From Syngnathus acus (Eukaryota; Chordata; Actinopteri; Syngnathiformes; Syngnathidae), in NCBI RefSeq assembly GCF_901709675.1, contig NC_051095.1:13343456-13407455 (forward strand): 64,000 nt of DNA, in the 5' to 3' direction. The notes below the pieces were generated by a model, which saw only the letters and a program-made list of their open reading frames with translations, ran no database searches and had not been told where the DNA came from. Numbering within the stretch: position 1 is the first letter of the stretch; every line of letters starts with the position of its first letter. Shown piece after piece: positions 1 to 11,400 of this stretch. Both the position numbers and the translations under genes were made by a program.

Positions 1-74
1 CTGCTGAGGAGCTTGTCACCATGCGCTAACAGGACACAGCTGGGGCAGGGGGCTCAAGTACATTTTTATCCCAC

Positions 75-80
75 AATAAA
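75..80 (+). terminator. Possible poly(A) signal of an upstream gene
   Basis: An AATAAA hexamer sits near the left edge and is followed by T/G-rich sequence including TTGTTGTG around 126-135. One plus-strand frame before it ends at a stop (TAA, 28-30), so the edge could be the last codons and 3' UTR of a plus-strand gene lying outside the window. I do not recognise the peptide. A second AATAAA lies at 405-410. Both could be chance in AT-rich DNA. Confidence 0.25.
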
Positions 81-563
81 ATACAGTTGATGAAACAACA
101 CTCATTTCTACTCATTTAAGTGATCCTTGTTGTGCACAGCCTTTCAATTTTTCTGCCATTTATCAATCTGCATCATTCCTGATTTATAATTTTCTCAATT
201 TGTACTGTGGGTCTTCATGACTGAGTGGCAATTAGAATGGACTCTACATTCACTGATGTACGGCGTGATTGCATGGAAAGTCTAAATACTTATTATTATT
301 GTGTTGTGTTTGATCTCAGGTGAATTATTTGTCAGAACACTGTTCCCCGCTAAGGAGCCTAACTAGTATCAGTTATAAGTGACGTCTACTGTATTGTTAT
401 AAAGAATAAATACACATGTATTCTCTTTTCGTGGTTTGGGACTCTCTTGCTTTTATTGTATGTTTGTTTTTATTGTTGTAGCAACCATATTCAAGTCCAC
501 TCCCTGGTCTATTGTGTTTGTTTACATAAGGTAAAGAAACCAGAAGTACTGGTCATACCCAAA

Positions 564-625
564 CCAGGGGTGGGGAATCTACAGCCTCCAGTTGAACCAT
601 AATCTTTTTTTTTTTTTTTCAAGTC
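564..625. repeat. hAT-like terminal fragment plus poly(T)
   Basis: The string CAGGGGTGGGGAATCTACAG resembles the CAGGGGT-type ends of hAT transposons of vertebrates and is followed by a T run. No second end was found, so this is at most a relic. Confidence 0.3.
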
Positions 626-699
626 TCAAAACATGTTTTTTTGTAGATCTATCACTCCTATGTGAAAAAGCAAATACATTAATAAACGTCAGGTGACAC

Positions 700-1280
700 T
701 GTTGTTTTGCAAATATCGCGATAAGTAATGTCACGTTACTCGAATCGAGAGCCGTGCTCTCACGAGAGGATTAACTAGAGAACGTCACGGGTCACGTGTA
801 CATTGTTTGTAGCGCTTACAGTGTCCATAGGCTCGCGAAAATGGACATAGACTATGCCGAACAAATCTCACCGTAGAGCGGTACGACTTTTGTCAAACTT
901 CTCATCCTATTGTACGCGCCAGTTTGGTCACGTAGATGTTATGCGTCGATTAAATTACCAAACGTCTCTCATCTTGCTGCTAGTCAAAGATGCTAGCTCG
1001 TTAGCCGCCGACTTAAGCAGCGGTAGCACGACCGGTAAAAACAGTGACCTTATCAAAAACGTCACTACAGTAATCGAGTGAAGTATCGAAAAATCAATAT
1101 GAAGGTCATTTGTATGCGGTCGATTTAGATCCGTTTCTCGAGGGTGTCATGTCTGTAGTGGCAAGAGGACTCGCGAGTTAATCTGTTTGAATGAGTTTAA
1201 GTCTGCAAGCGGGATCTTCTGCTAACAAGCATATTTGATTTGGACTGACATTCGCCAGTTGGTCCGCGTCGTCTGCCAGG
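700..1280 (+). promoter_or_regulatory. SLC30A9 CpG-rich promoter and 5' leader region
   Basis: CpG density is clearly higher here than in the flanking AT-rich DNA. The stretch holds two 10-bp palindromes around CGCG (TATCGCGATA at 714-723 and ACTCGCGAGT at 1169-1178) and an E-box GTCACGTG at 791-798, of the kind bound by USF or MiT/TFE factors. It ends at the SLC30A9 start codon. A 75-codon open frame at 854-1081 lies inside it but shows no recognisable protein and may only be an upstream ORF. The exact transcription start cannot be read from sequence alone. Confidence 0.55.
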
Positions 1281-1368
1281 ATGCTCCCCAGCCTGGCCCA
1301 TAGACCGTGGCAATTCTTCTGCAGGATCTCCTGGAGGCACAGATCGAGGTTCCACCAGCCGTGCCTTG
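1281..1368 (+). CDS. SLC30A9: SLC30A9 coding exon 1 (start codon and presequence)
   Basis: This 88-nt exon opens with ATG at 1281 and ends at a GTAAGG donor, leaving phase 1. Exon 2 then begins with GT and completes a Gly codon. The open frame is too short to stand out on its own; it was recognised from the MLP start and from phase agreement. The encoded peptide is rich in Arg, His, Trp and Phe, with no Asp or Glu. Confidence 0.85.
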
Positions 1369-4300
1369 GTAAGGTTTCCCTCAGACCCACATGTTGAAGA
1401 ACCTGTCGCGATGACTTGGAACTTTTATCGATTTGCTTTTTATGTTTTATCGTTCTGGCAGGTTGGCAAACCGGCGCCGCATATCCCTCGTGGTTCAGAC
1501 CACTGGACTGCCGAGTTGCCTCGCTGGGAGCAGCCAAGGTCCACTTCTACTCCACCTTTGGAAACAGCAAAGATGGACCTCCGAAATCTCCGTCGGATGC
1601 CACTGAAAAAGTGGCTGCCAAACCAAACATAAACACTCCAGGTGACACTCTTTTCATCTTTGGAAAATCAACGGTTAACTTTTCAAACGTTTTACACCAA
1701 GTTCCACCATCAGGATAAACTAGAGTAAATTAGAGTAGCTTAGTAGACCCAAGCGTTCATTTCAATGAAGGCAGAAGCTTGTTTCCATAGACAGGATACT
1801 TTAAATATAGAAAAATGTAAATCTGTACTTGAATTGTGGTTCAATTAAAATGTTGAATATAGTTCAAAGATACCCACATTTTCAAAACAAACAGTTTAAA
1901 ATGGTTCAATGTAACCGATATACTGATGTACCATGCCATCCTAGGATATATAAATATATTGATAGAAACTTGATAAATATCATGAGGGCCATTCACTTGT
2001 CACAGCAGCAACATTCAAATAATTTTCATTATTTTCACATTAAAATAATTGCTGGTTCTGTGGTTCAATAAGAATTTGTATTGTCTTCTGCTCCTAAACC
2101 TGTAGTATTACTGAGTCTCTGTATTCAATATCGTTTTAATAAACCACGACACACATTCTACCAGAAAAGTACAAATGCAATGTGACTAAAACAACTGATG
2201 TATGGAACTAATCTGATTAACATCAATTGGTTTTGGAATCCTTTTCTTTTATTTTCAATGTCTTTTGTAATATGTTTTTAAGTTGGGATAAGACCGTATG
2301 GGCACCATTTACATTATGTATTTGTTGCTCTCATAGGTACTGCAGTTAAGGGGCTCACTAAAACAGAGACTATTCAAGTGAAAGGTAAAGTGAAATCTAT
2401 CATCACTCTCATTTCTCCATTCAAAGCCATTCAACATTCCAATTCTACCCATGTACTGTTTAAAACAGTTTAATAGCATTAATACCAATTGTTATCACCA
2501 TAATAATGACATATACACCGCTCAATGTAAAAAACAAAAAAAGAGATAAAGAACAGTACAGAAAAGTAATGAATCCAAAAGCCCTTTGCTTATTTGTTGT
2601 ACGTGAAAAATTGATTGATTTCTTGCAACATTGTTATGAAGCCCTGCTCTAATATGTAGCGCTTGGAAACATTCATTAAGTAGAGAAGCAGTCCATGCTC
2701 TGTCTCCAAGGCTGAGAAATATAAATTTGGAACAGCGCTCAGCATTAATAGACAACCACCTCCGGCTAACGTTAATAAACTTTTGAAAATTTAAACCTGT
2801 CCTGCCTGCATGATGCTTCTCTTTTTGCATTCAGTTCGGGCCGTCCTGAAGAAGCGGGAATATGGCGCAAAGTATACTCAGAACAACTTCATCACGGCTG
2901 TCCGAGCCATGAATGAATTCTGTCTTAAACCAAGGTAATGTTTCATGCTCCGTAGCTCACATTCCTTCTTAGTTAACGAGTGACCGTGCCGCCGCCATTA
3001 GCTGATAACGAGAAGCACCGTCATCTCACACGAGCGTTTCCGTGTTTTCGTCATGTCTCGTGGACTCGCAGTGACCTGGAGCACCTTCGCAAGATCCGAA
3101 GGCGCAGCCCCCACGATGACACAGAGGCCTTCACTGTGTTCCTGCGCTCGGACGTGGAGGCAAAGTCAGTGTTGATTCCCTTACGTTACGTGAAGTTATT
3201 ATTCATTAATAAAAAAAAGTTCTGTCTTTGAATCATTTATTTTTCTCACGCCCTGTTTAGAGCATTGGATGTGTGGGGAAGCCAAGAAGCTCTGGCCAGG
3301 GAGAGAACCCTACGGAAAGAAGTGGAGAGAGAGTACCAAGAAAGTAAGATTTTACTCGCATGTGCATTTTCACAGTGCTAGAAATGTACGCATAATTCAC
3401 ACTATACTTTCTCAGATTTCACCAGTTTAGAGGAATTTTTATTGTGTGTGTTTTCTGTTAATGTATGCGTATATATGTATCTTACTGCTATATTAATTCT
3501 ACTCATGGGATCGGTAACGTACACCCGAAGCTCGATCTGTATTTAGACTTCAAGAAAATACAAGTTTACGACATTAAAGAAGCCACGCATCTTTTAATTA
3601 ATACATTGGAGTGGTGCTCCAGACCATAAAATCCATGTCAACTGAATAGGAGTTTCCTTAAATCATTGAGTCATTGCCTCTCTCCTTTTCTTACCTCCAG
3701 ATATCTTTCGTAGTCAGCAGCTGTTGAAGGAATATAAAGACTTCTGGGGAAACACAAGGGTACCTATGTTTATTTTCACTGGACATTTTATTGGACACAG
3801 TTAGAATCCTTTTCTTTTTGTTGTCTAAATTAATGTGAAATTATAACATCATGAAGTTAATTTATTTCTGTTCTGCTTTTCCTGAAGCCTCGATCAGGCA
3901 AGAGGGCAACATTTCTACAAGGTCCAGGCAAAGTGGTCATGGTTGCCATTTGCATGTAAGTGAAGTACAATTGTTTTTTTTTTTCCTCTCCTAGCAATTT
4001 CAGGTATCTTGTGTGCTGTTACTGAGCATGTATTAAAATGTAGTTTTTGTTTTAAGAACATTCATAGCTCATACGGTGGCGTGTAAGAGAAAAAAAAATA
4101 GAGAGAGAGCATGAGTATTGCGTTTCATATGAGGTTATGTTGTGCGCTCAATTAAGATGATTGCATTAGAGGACACGTGCAGTCACATGGACACAAGAAG
4201 TTTCCTTCAATAGAGTGGCTGAAAAAAAAAAAAAGGCTCACTGTTGGAGATTATTATTAGTCCTTTGCTTAATTGAAGTCTCATGCAATTTCACACAAAA

Positions 4301-7300
4301 ATTTTAACTTCTAAATTGGGATTTTTTTTTTTTTAACACTTTTGAGGTTCCTCTGTACTACATTCTAATCAAAATTCTCGCCCCAACAGTCAATGCAAAT
4401 GATAGGTTATGATATGCATGGGTAGTCTGGAGGATTTTCTATCTTTTGTGGCGAAATCCAGAGGTTCAGCATTAAAAACAATAAAACAGTTGATCTGAGT
4501 AATGGAATTTGCATTTTGTCTAAGAAAAAGGAAAACTAAATTGTAAATATGATTTTTGCGAATAAAACTTTAAATTAATTGAGATGACCTCCTTCTGTTT
4601 GTGATTGATTTTTCACCCACTGCTTTGCTTTCTTTGCAGAAATGGGCTGAACTTCTTTTTCAAGCTGTTGGCGTGGGTCTACACAGGCTCAGCGAGCATG
4701 TTCTCCGAAGCCATCCACTCTCTAGCCGACACCTGCAATCAGGCCCTGCTGGCTCTGGGCATCAGCCAGTCGGTGCGGAACCCCGACGCCGGGCATCCGT
4801 AAGGTTTTTATACAAACCTGTCCTGATGAGAGGAAGTAGAGGTTGTCACAGGGCATCAAAGTAAAAAGATTGCTCTGTCAGGTACGGCTTCTCCAACATG
4901 CGCTACATCGCCTCCCTCATAAGTGGCGTGGGCATTTTCATGATGGGCGCTGGCCTTTCCTGGTACCATGGCATCATGGGACTGCTGCACCCCGAGCCTA
5001 TAGAGTCTTTATTATGGGTTAGTGTCCAATCATACTTCCCACCTCTCATACAAGTTACCCAAAAAGGGGAACTAATGCTTTGTGCTTCCTTTGTGGCAGG
5101 CATACTGCATTTTGGCAGGTTCTCTGGTGTCTGAAGGAGGTATGTCACGGATGTCCAGATGACTGTAAACCCCTGCTATTCGCATAGGATGGGAACTGAC
5201 CCTCCCACATATAGTCAAACCTCACAAATAAAACATATTAGCCTAAATAGCACTCGCACAAACTGACATGACATCACACTTGGGAAAACAAAAATGTGCT
5301 CACACTTTAACACAAACGGTATACATAGCCGATGAAAGCCATTTAAACATAATCATAAATATTAGTCACCACAGGCAAATTGTAAGTGCAAAGCAGACTA
5401 TATGGCCTATATTAGTAAATGTGTCTGTAAAGGAGCAAAAACAAACTGAGCACAAGGTGCTTTCAATGTCCGCTAGCAAAATAGGACATCTCCACCGCAG
5501 ACAAAAAACACCATCAACCGAACCACAACACCAGGAGACGACGCCAAATTAATATATTTATTGCCTTAGCCTCAGGCTAAGCTTGTGAATGAGCAAGGTT
5601 TTTGGTAAATAAGAGGATGTTGATCAGTCACATTTTATTTATATCGCACTTTCATACATAGAAATGCAACTCAAAATCTTGTGCAATTAAAACATCCAAA
5701 ATACAACACCAAAACATCTGCTAACAGGCAAATTTGTGAATGTCAAACGAATATACGGTGGTTCACTGTACTGCAATGTTCTACTCCATGTTTTGTTTTA
5801 TTTTATGTTAATTTTTTTGTTTGTTTTTTTCCCCCCCTCAACAGCCACACTGCTGGTAGCCATCAATGAGATAAAGCGAAGCGCCCAAAAACACAGACTC
5901 TCCTTTTATGAATATGGTACGTTGCAATTCAAGTACGCTATTTCTGCAAAGTGATTCAACTTCAGATCGTCAAATGGGGGGGGCGGGGGGTGGGGGGGTG
6001 CTTTGTTCGAACAGTGTTTAGAAGAGTAAAGATTATCAATCTTTTGTAGACATTTTTACTGACATATGACCTAATGTGACTATGATAGTAATAATCCTAA
6101 TTTGAATTTGAATTGTATCGGTGACGGTAAAAAAAATACAATGAGGGGAAAATAGACAAAAAAATTAAATAAAACTAAAGGCATATTTTGTGCACAGTAA
6201 TGCAGAGTCGAGATCCGAGCACCAACGTGGTGCTACTTGAGGATACCGCTGCAGTGCTCGGTGTCATCATGGCTGCGGGCTGCATGGGACTCACGTCACT
6301 CACTGGTAAATGCAAACTCATTCTCGCAATAACACAGTTCATTTGAACTATACTTATTTGAACCCTAGAATGCATGTCAATATGTTCAATCATAATATAA
6401 CAATTACATTTGATTTATTCTGATATTTCAGCCTCGTGGCACTCAGCAGCTGATACACTACTTTATCCTCTTGTGTCTGAACTTTGACCTCTAATTCCCG
6501 CTGCAACACATTCCTGTGGCGTGTCTCGGGTTTTGCCTAGGTAATCCTTACTATGACAGTTTGGGCTCGCTGGGAGTGGGAACGCTGCTTGGCACAGTCT
6601 CTGCCTTCCTCATCTACACCAACACAGAGGCACTGCTTGGACGCTCCATACAGGCCGAGCAAGTCCAGAAACTCACAGAGTTCTTGGAGAATGACCCGGC
6701 TGTGAGGTCAGTCTGAAAGTTTCATTTTGTATCAAAATCTAGCGCAGCGGTCTCCAAACACTGGGGGAACACTTAATAACACTTGTGATAAAACAAAAGA
6801 ACCAACAATTTTGAAGAACAAGTAGCTGTTTTTAAGATACAATAGCGGCAGTCCTATGAGTTTACAGCTACTCACTCTGAGTCGTACGTCCACAAACTAG
6901 CTAATGTTACGTCAAAGGCTTTTCATGCACTTGATCATCTTGCCATAAAATGGAAGCTCCCCTATACTAGTTTGTCCGAGCACATTATAATTTTGTTTAA
7001 CTACAACTACCTGTCTTAATCTGTTCAGTCTGTACATGGCCCATTGTTTGTAAAGGAGTTCCCCAGGGCTCTGTCTTAGTCCCACTGCTGTTCCCTAATG
7101 TGTGAATGAGTTTCATTTTTATGCAGATGATATCATAGTTTATTGTGCTGGTCACTCCATCTCTTGCCAATTTAGAAGGTTTTTGACATTTTCCAGTCCC
7201 GACACTTTACTGTTTGTTTGTTTGTTTGTTTGTTTGTTTGTTTGTTTACAGGGCTATCCATGACGTAAAGGCCACCGATATGGGACTGAGCAAAGTGCGC

Positions 7301-8225
7301 TTTAAGGCGGAAGTTGACTTTGATGGCCGAGTGGTGACACGCTCTTATCTGGAAAAGCAAGATATCGACCAAATCCTCAATGTAAGTCAAAGACTTGTCA
7401 CATATTATGTTTCTCGATGGGTGGACTCACACAATTGATAAGCTGAGATTCAACAATCATCAATGTGTGGGTGTCATTGCAGGACATTCAACAGGTGAAG
7501 ACGCCGGAGGATCTAGAGAGCTTCATGCTGAAACACGGTGAGAATATTATCGACACCCTGGGCGCTGAGGTGGACCGCTTAGAGAAAGAACTCAAGGTAA
7601 GTGAAGCTTCATGCCTTCTGAAGATCATAGCTGAGATTTTTTGGTGGTGCTGGAATGACTTAAACTTAATTTATTTACTGAGCGATAACTAGACCTTCCT
7701 TCGTTGAAGTAAAATTAAAAAGATGTGTTGACATGTTTTTTTTTTATTACTAAAATTTATTGTTTTTTTTAAATGAATGAACATTGAAATATGAAAACAT
7801 CATACACACTGGCCTTTTGAACAGTAAAGTTTTTGAAAATGGTGAGTCATACCAGAGGTCACCAACTATATTTGTCAGAGGGCCAGAATTTTGCCAGACA
7901 GTTACCTTGGGGGCCGAACCCTCAAATAAAAATTTTATGTTGGCTTAACATTGTTATTTGATGTTTTTATATTTTGTTTTCATTTTATTGTAAAACATTT
8001 TTACCTTTATAGTCTCCGTTGTTCCTGTTTTCAGATGCTTTAGTGTGGACCTCATGATATTTTCTCTTCAATCCTCATAATTCTGGAATCTAATCACGGG
8101 CCAGATTGAATGTTTCCGCGGGCCGGATTGGGCCAACAATCACTGAGTTCACCGAGTTGTAAATTCTGCTTCTTCCTCAGCAACGTAATCCAGAGGTCCG
8201 TCATGTAGACCTGGAGATCTTATAA
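1281..8225 (+). CDS. SLC30A9: Zinc transporter 9 (ZnT9), complete, 17 coding exons, 562 aa
   Basis: This is a cation-diffusion-facilitator zinc transporter, known in mammals to act in mitochondrial zinc homeostasis and also described as a nuclear receptor coactivator (GAC63/HUEL). Coding exons: 1281-1368, 1462-1641, 2337-2384, 2835-2934, 3072-3164, 3261-3343, 3701-3759, 3888-3955, 4640-4798, 4882-5017, 5100-5139, 5845-5916, 6198-6305, 6541-6706, 7252-7381, 7483-7596, 8181-8225. Phases join cleanly to a TAA stop; 562 aa against 568 in human. The start fits the human N-terminus (MLPSLAHR here). Residues 1-30 are Arg-rich with no acidic residue, as in a mitochondrial presequence. Exons 4-6 carry the conserved pre-membrane domain (LKKREYG, RKIRRRSPHDDTEAF). 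Exons 8-14 encode the CDF membrane domain, with HSLAD (HxxxD) near residues 266-270. Exons 15-17 encode the cytosolic C-terminal domain ending HVDLEIL. I see no frameshift or missing key residue. Confidence 0.96.
5160..5772. mobile_element. Diverged DNA-transposon remnant with inverted ends (SLC30A9 intron)
   Basis: The left end reads ACTGTAAACCCCTGCTATTC. The right end, reverse-complemented, reads TACAGTGAACCACCGTATAT. These match a widespread fish terminal repeat of the TACAGTGAACCCC type, in inverted orientation about 610 bp apart. The ends have drifted and no target duplication is clear. A second repeat (TTTATTTATATCGCACTTTC, near 5634) lies inside. Confidence 0.4.
5976..5999 (+). other. 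G-run tract (G-quadruplex-capable) in SLC30A9 intron 12
   Basis: Three uninterrupted G runs (8, 6 and 7 G) separated by single bases lie on the sense strand, 60 nt after the exon 12 donor of a 281-nt intron. The runs are long enough to supply four G-tracts for a quadruplex. Confidence 0.6.
6745..7195 (+). mobile_element. Non-LTR retrotransposon (LINE) reverse-transcriptase fragment, next to hAT-like end
   Basis: The plus strand contains three decayed reverse-transcriptase motifs in the right order: SKAFHALDH (6912-6938, motif A type SKAFDTVDH), GVPQGSVL (7055-7078, motif B type) and FYADD (7117-7131, the catalytic YADD). They are in different frames and the spacing is shortened, so the copy is dead. 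A CAGCGGTCTCCAAACACTGG string near 6750 resembles an hAT-type end. All of it lies in the SLC30A9 intron between exons 14 and 15. Confidence 0.65.
7211..7247 (+). repeat. (TGTT)n microsatellite forming a splice-acceptor pyrimidine tract
   Basis: About nine TGTT units run directly into the TTTACAG acceptor of SLC30A9 exon 15 at 7252. The tetranucleotide repeat stands in for a conventional polypyrimidine tract. Confidence 0.85.
7848..8147. mobile_element. hAT/Charlie-like non-autonomous element fragment
   Basis: The left side reads CCAGAGGTCACCAACTATAT followed by an AGAGGGCCAGA stretch. The right side holds CGCGGGCCGGATTGGGCCAA. This is the typical layout of vertebrate hAT-type non-autonomous repeats (CAGGGGTCACCAAC at one end, GGGCCGGATTTGGCC near the other). 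The ends are eroded. It occupies the last SLC30A9 intron, just before exon 17. Confidence 0.5.
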
Positions 8226-9060
8226 CAACACTAACATGATGCTTAAGGACCTGCAAGATGAAGAAGAGGAAAAAGGACGAGCACTCCTGCCTCTGCCGTC
8301 CACCTCCCATTCCTTATAGAAAAGCTCTGCCTCCTCACAGGCTTCCGTGCAAAGACACTTGAACAGTTAACAGTACCAAACAGTTCAACACAATCATATT
8401 TTATGAAAGAAGCTCTCCTCTCATTTCAGCACAGCACAGGTATGACTGTTTTCATTGATATTTCCTCCCTAATGACGTCACAACATGATATCATGTTACC
8501 CAACTATTAACTCTGGACAGACTTGATGAAGATTTAATACGATTTATTGCAAATCATGCATATAATAAGTGTCCAGGCATAAATAGTAACCTTTGAATAG
8601 TAACTAATCAAAACACATGACTTTATAATTAGTAATATAAAGACAGAACTACAGTATATATACCAGTTTGGGTATTTCCAATCCAACAGGGTAATAACAT
8701 TTTATTTCATTTATTTTTTTAACTCTGCTCGCAAAACACAGAATTTCCTCTTTTGGCAAAACTTGTATGAAAATTGATTTGCCCCATTTCCACTGAGTGT
8801 TCTGCCCAGCAGTTGCGGCCACAGTCATTTCATATAAGTTAGTGAGGAGGATGCATAATGTAATATTTGTGAGAGTGTGTGTGAGGAGGTGGGAAGCATT
8901 TGCCGCACTGATGCTGGAGTTGGAACAAATTTGCAAAAAATAATTTATTAAACTATTTTGATTTCTGTTGGTGCCGTGGATACCCTTTATTTTCACTTCC
9001 TAATCAAATATCACTCATTGTAACATAACTAATGTGCTTGAGAGAGAATAGTTTTAACAG
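8226..9060 (+). other. Likely SLC30A9 3' UTR and downstream flank
   Basis: Sequence after the TAA stop has no coding signal. No canonical AATAAA occurs in the first 700 bp. A variant ATTAAA at 8947-8952, followed by TG-rich sequence, is the best poly(A) candidate I see, so the UTR may be about 0.7 kb. The exact end is uncertain. Confidence 0.3.
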
Positions 9061-10254
9061 AATGTTCATTATTGCAGTAGTACCATAGTTAGCAGTGGTG
9101 TAAACGCTACTGTCTCATATGCTGTCAGCTGTTTCAAATATTTTGTGCCCTCAGTCTGCAGGTCACTGCATTTTCTACATCGCTCTTCGTCATTTAAGTT
9201 CGCCGGTGACCTGAACCCTATCCAAGTATATTGATTTTTTGCGGCAATGTCCATATATCTTTCTCACATACAGCAAGTTATTTACACTGCAGTTCCAGTA
9301 TGATATTACAGGCGTAGCAGATAGTAGTATTCACACAATTTTCTCAAGTGACCATGGACATGTTAACGCCATTGTGCAACATACTCGGGGTGGGGACTTT
9401 TTAATTACTGGTTGCAGTCTAGTCTTTGTTATTGTTTTACTTAAATTGTATGTAACCAAGTCTTACTCGGCTAGACGTGGCTTGCCATTCTAAACCTCCA
9501 GATGGCACCCATGTACTTCGAAGAGCAGGACTTGCGTAGCTCGAGGGGGAAGTGGGCGTTGACGTCATTTAAAAAAAAAAAAAAACCACACACTTCCAAG
9601 CCGTCTGCGCATTAGAGCCACCATCTCTAAACATGACGGTTACCACAGTCGCTGGACCTCGAAACCATTATCGTGTGCGCGCGTCTCTGTCAATTGTGGC
9701 TATGTACACGCTTTCCATCGTGGGACCAAGTGGATTTTTTTTAGACCCTATTTTAGAGCAGAACGCGTGCGTAAATGCGCCATGACGGCTCCATTTTGAC
9801 ATCACTGACCATCATTGAATGCGTTTCTCTCCATTTGATGGGGGCGCAGTTTCGGTGCTCTGCCATCCACCCATCCCACCTTCGATCATCCATCACCTTG
9901 CGCGCCAAACCCTCCTCCTCTGTCTTCACCATGCAGGGAACATTTTTATTTTCATCGAGGCTAGTCTCTTCAGAGGACAACAACAACGTCAATGGCGGAC
10001 CTCTTTCTCCTCATCCTCACATGCTCTACGCTTTTAGCCTCTTTACGGTGCTGCCTTGTGTGCTCATGTTCAAGCAGCATTGTACAGGGCTATGACAGCA
10101 TAGAGAGATGGACATCCATCAATGACATCATCTCTGTTTTCTCCCCCAAGAAGAGCAAACAAAGACGATTTTTTTCCCTCCTGCATGCTCCCGAGCCTAA
10201 GATAAACGACTGGAGTATGACCCACTTGTGCAAACCTTGCGAAACATCATGTTA
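9061..10254. other. Intergenic spacer, partly CpG-containing, no recognised gene
   Basis: From 9480 to 10250 the DNA is less AT-rich than its flanks, with several CpG-containing words and an A run at 9570-9585. A plus-strand open frame of 87 codons (9992-10255) begins with a hydrophobic, Cys-rich stretch. I recognise no family and the start context is not strong, so I do not call it a gene. Confidence 0.3.
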
Positions 10255-11400
10255 GTATGCTGAGAGCGAAAATATATTGAGCATCTTTGTTTTTAGTGTA
10301 CATGTTTTTTTCCTCATCGGCTGGAAGTACACAATGGGCTAACAACACTCGTGTGCAGATTTTTTTTTCTGTGCATGTTGAGGGACAAATATCGTCTTCA
10401 GTGTCATTTGGGGTTAAAGAAAAATATACTGTAAGAATGCTTAGAGACAAGCATCCGCATGTGCTAGTGTGGTTCAAAATATTATTAGTTTTCTCATTTA
10501 AGAGAAGAAAAATAAATTTCCACATGGTGTGAATGCTGAGACATCCAAAATATTTAAAGCCTTTATTTTTTTGTTTATTTTTTAAGTTTGGAAAGGAAAA
10601 ATTATATGCCGTTAACGCTAAAAGACAATCATCCATATGTGATTTAAAAACGTGGTTTTTTTTTTCATTTCATCCTCTTTAGGTTTAGAGAGAAAAAAGT
10701 CAAATATTTTTCATATGCTGTGAATTCCAAGAAACATCCATTCCAAAAGTGTAATTGTCCGAATGCTGAGAGACGAGCATTTATTCACACTATATTGTGG
10801 TTCACAATTTCGCTTAGATTTTTTTTTTCTAGAGTCCCGAGAGGAACAAATACTGGGGGTTATTTTTCTTATGTTGTGCATGCTGAGAAACAGCCATTCC
10901 CAAAAGTAATTGTTGCGTGAATGCTGTGAGACAAACATCCACTCATGTGTCTGCTTTTCTTTATGTCCAGAGAGAGAAAAATATTTCCCTTGCGCTGATG
11001 GTGTTCGATAAGTACTTGGTTGAATCTGTGCATGCTGTGAGAAAGGCCTTCACAGGACAGTTAATCATAAAACTCTTTTTTGTGATGAGGTAAATAATGA
11101 GTGACAAAATTTGTATTTTGTCTGCTGAGAGACAATCCACACATTCTCTTGTGTTCAAAATACTGAAATTCCAAAAGCCATTGACACAAATATTTTCGCG
11201 TGTAAAAAAAGCCCCCAAAACATTGGTTTGATGCTGAGAAACAGTTTTGCTTTTTGTGTAAATCCTTAAAAGCAAGCCTCAAAACATGTTACTCTGCATC
11301 CAACCAAATTGCGTCAATGTCATCTCTACTCACGGATTTTTGGTATGGTATGTGGGGGGCTGCTATGCTGTGATTCCATTTACTCGCTTTGTTAATATGC
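10255..11400. repeat. Diverged repeat array with TGCTGAGAGACAA-type core
   Basis: A core like AATGCTGAGAGACAAGCATC recurs roughly every 50-130 bp, at about 10255, 10375, 10436, 10532, 10612, 10760, 10878, 10919, 11031, 11121 and 11231. Many copies are followed by CCA, CATGTG or CAAAATATT words. Copies are far from identical, so this is an old minisatellite or a decayed multi-unit element. It lies 3' of both SLC30A9 and GRXCR1. Open frames across it (for example 10636-10247 on the minus strand) are by-products of the repeat. Confidence 0.6.

Noticed and set aside
854-1081. 75-codon frame upstream of SLC30A9
   Set aside because: Not part of SLC30A9 (the true start is at 1281) and not a known protein; at most an upstream ORF.
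10255-11400. CRISPR-like or regularly spaced repeat system
   Set aside because: Units are diverged, spacing is irregular, and the setting is a vertebrate intergenic region.
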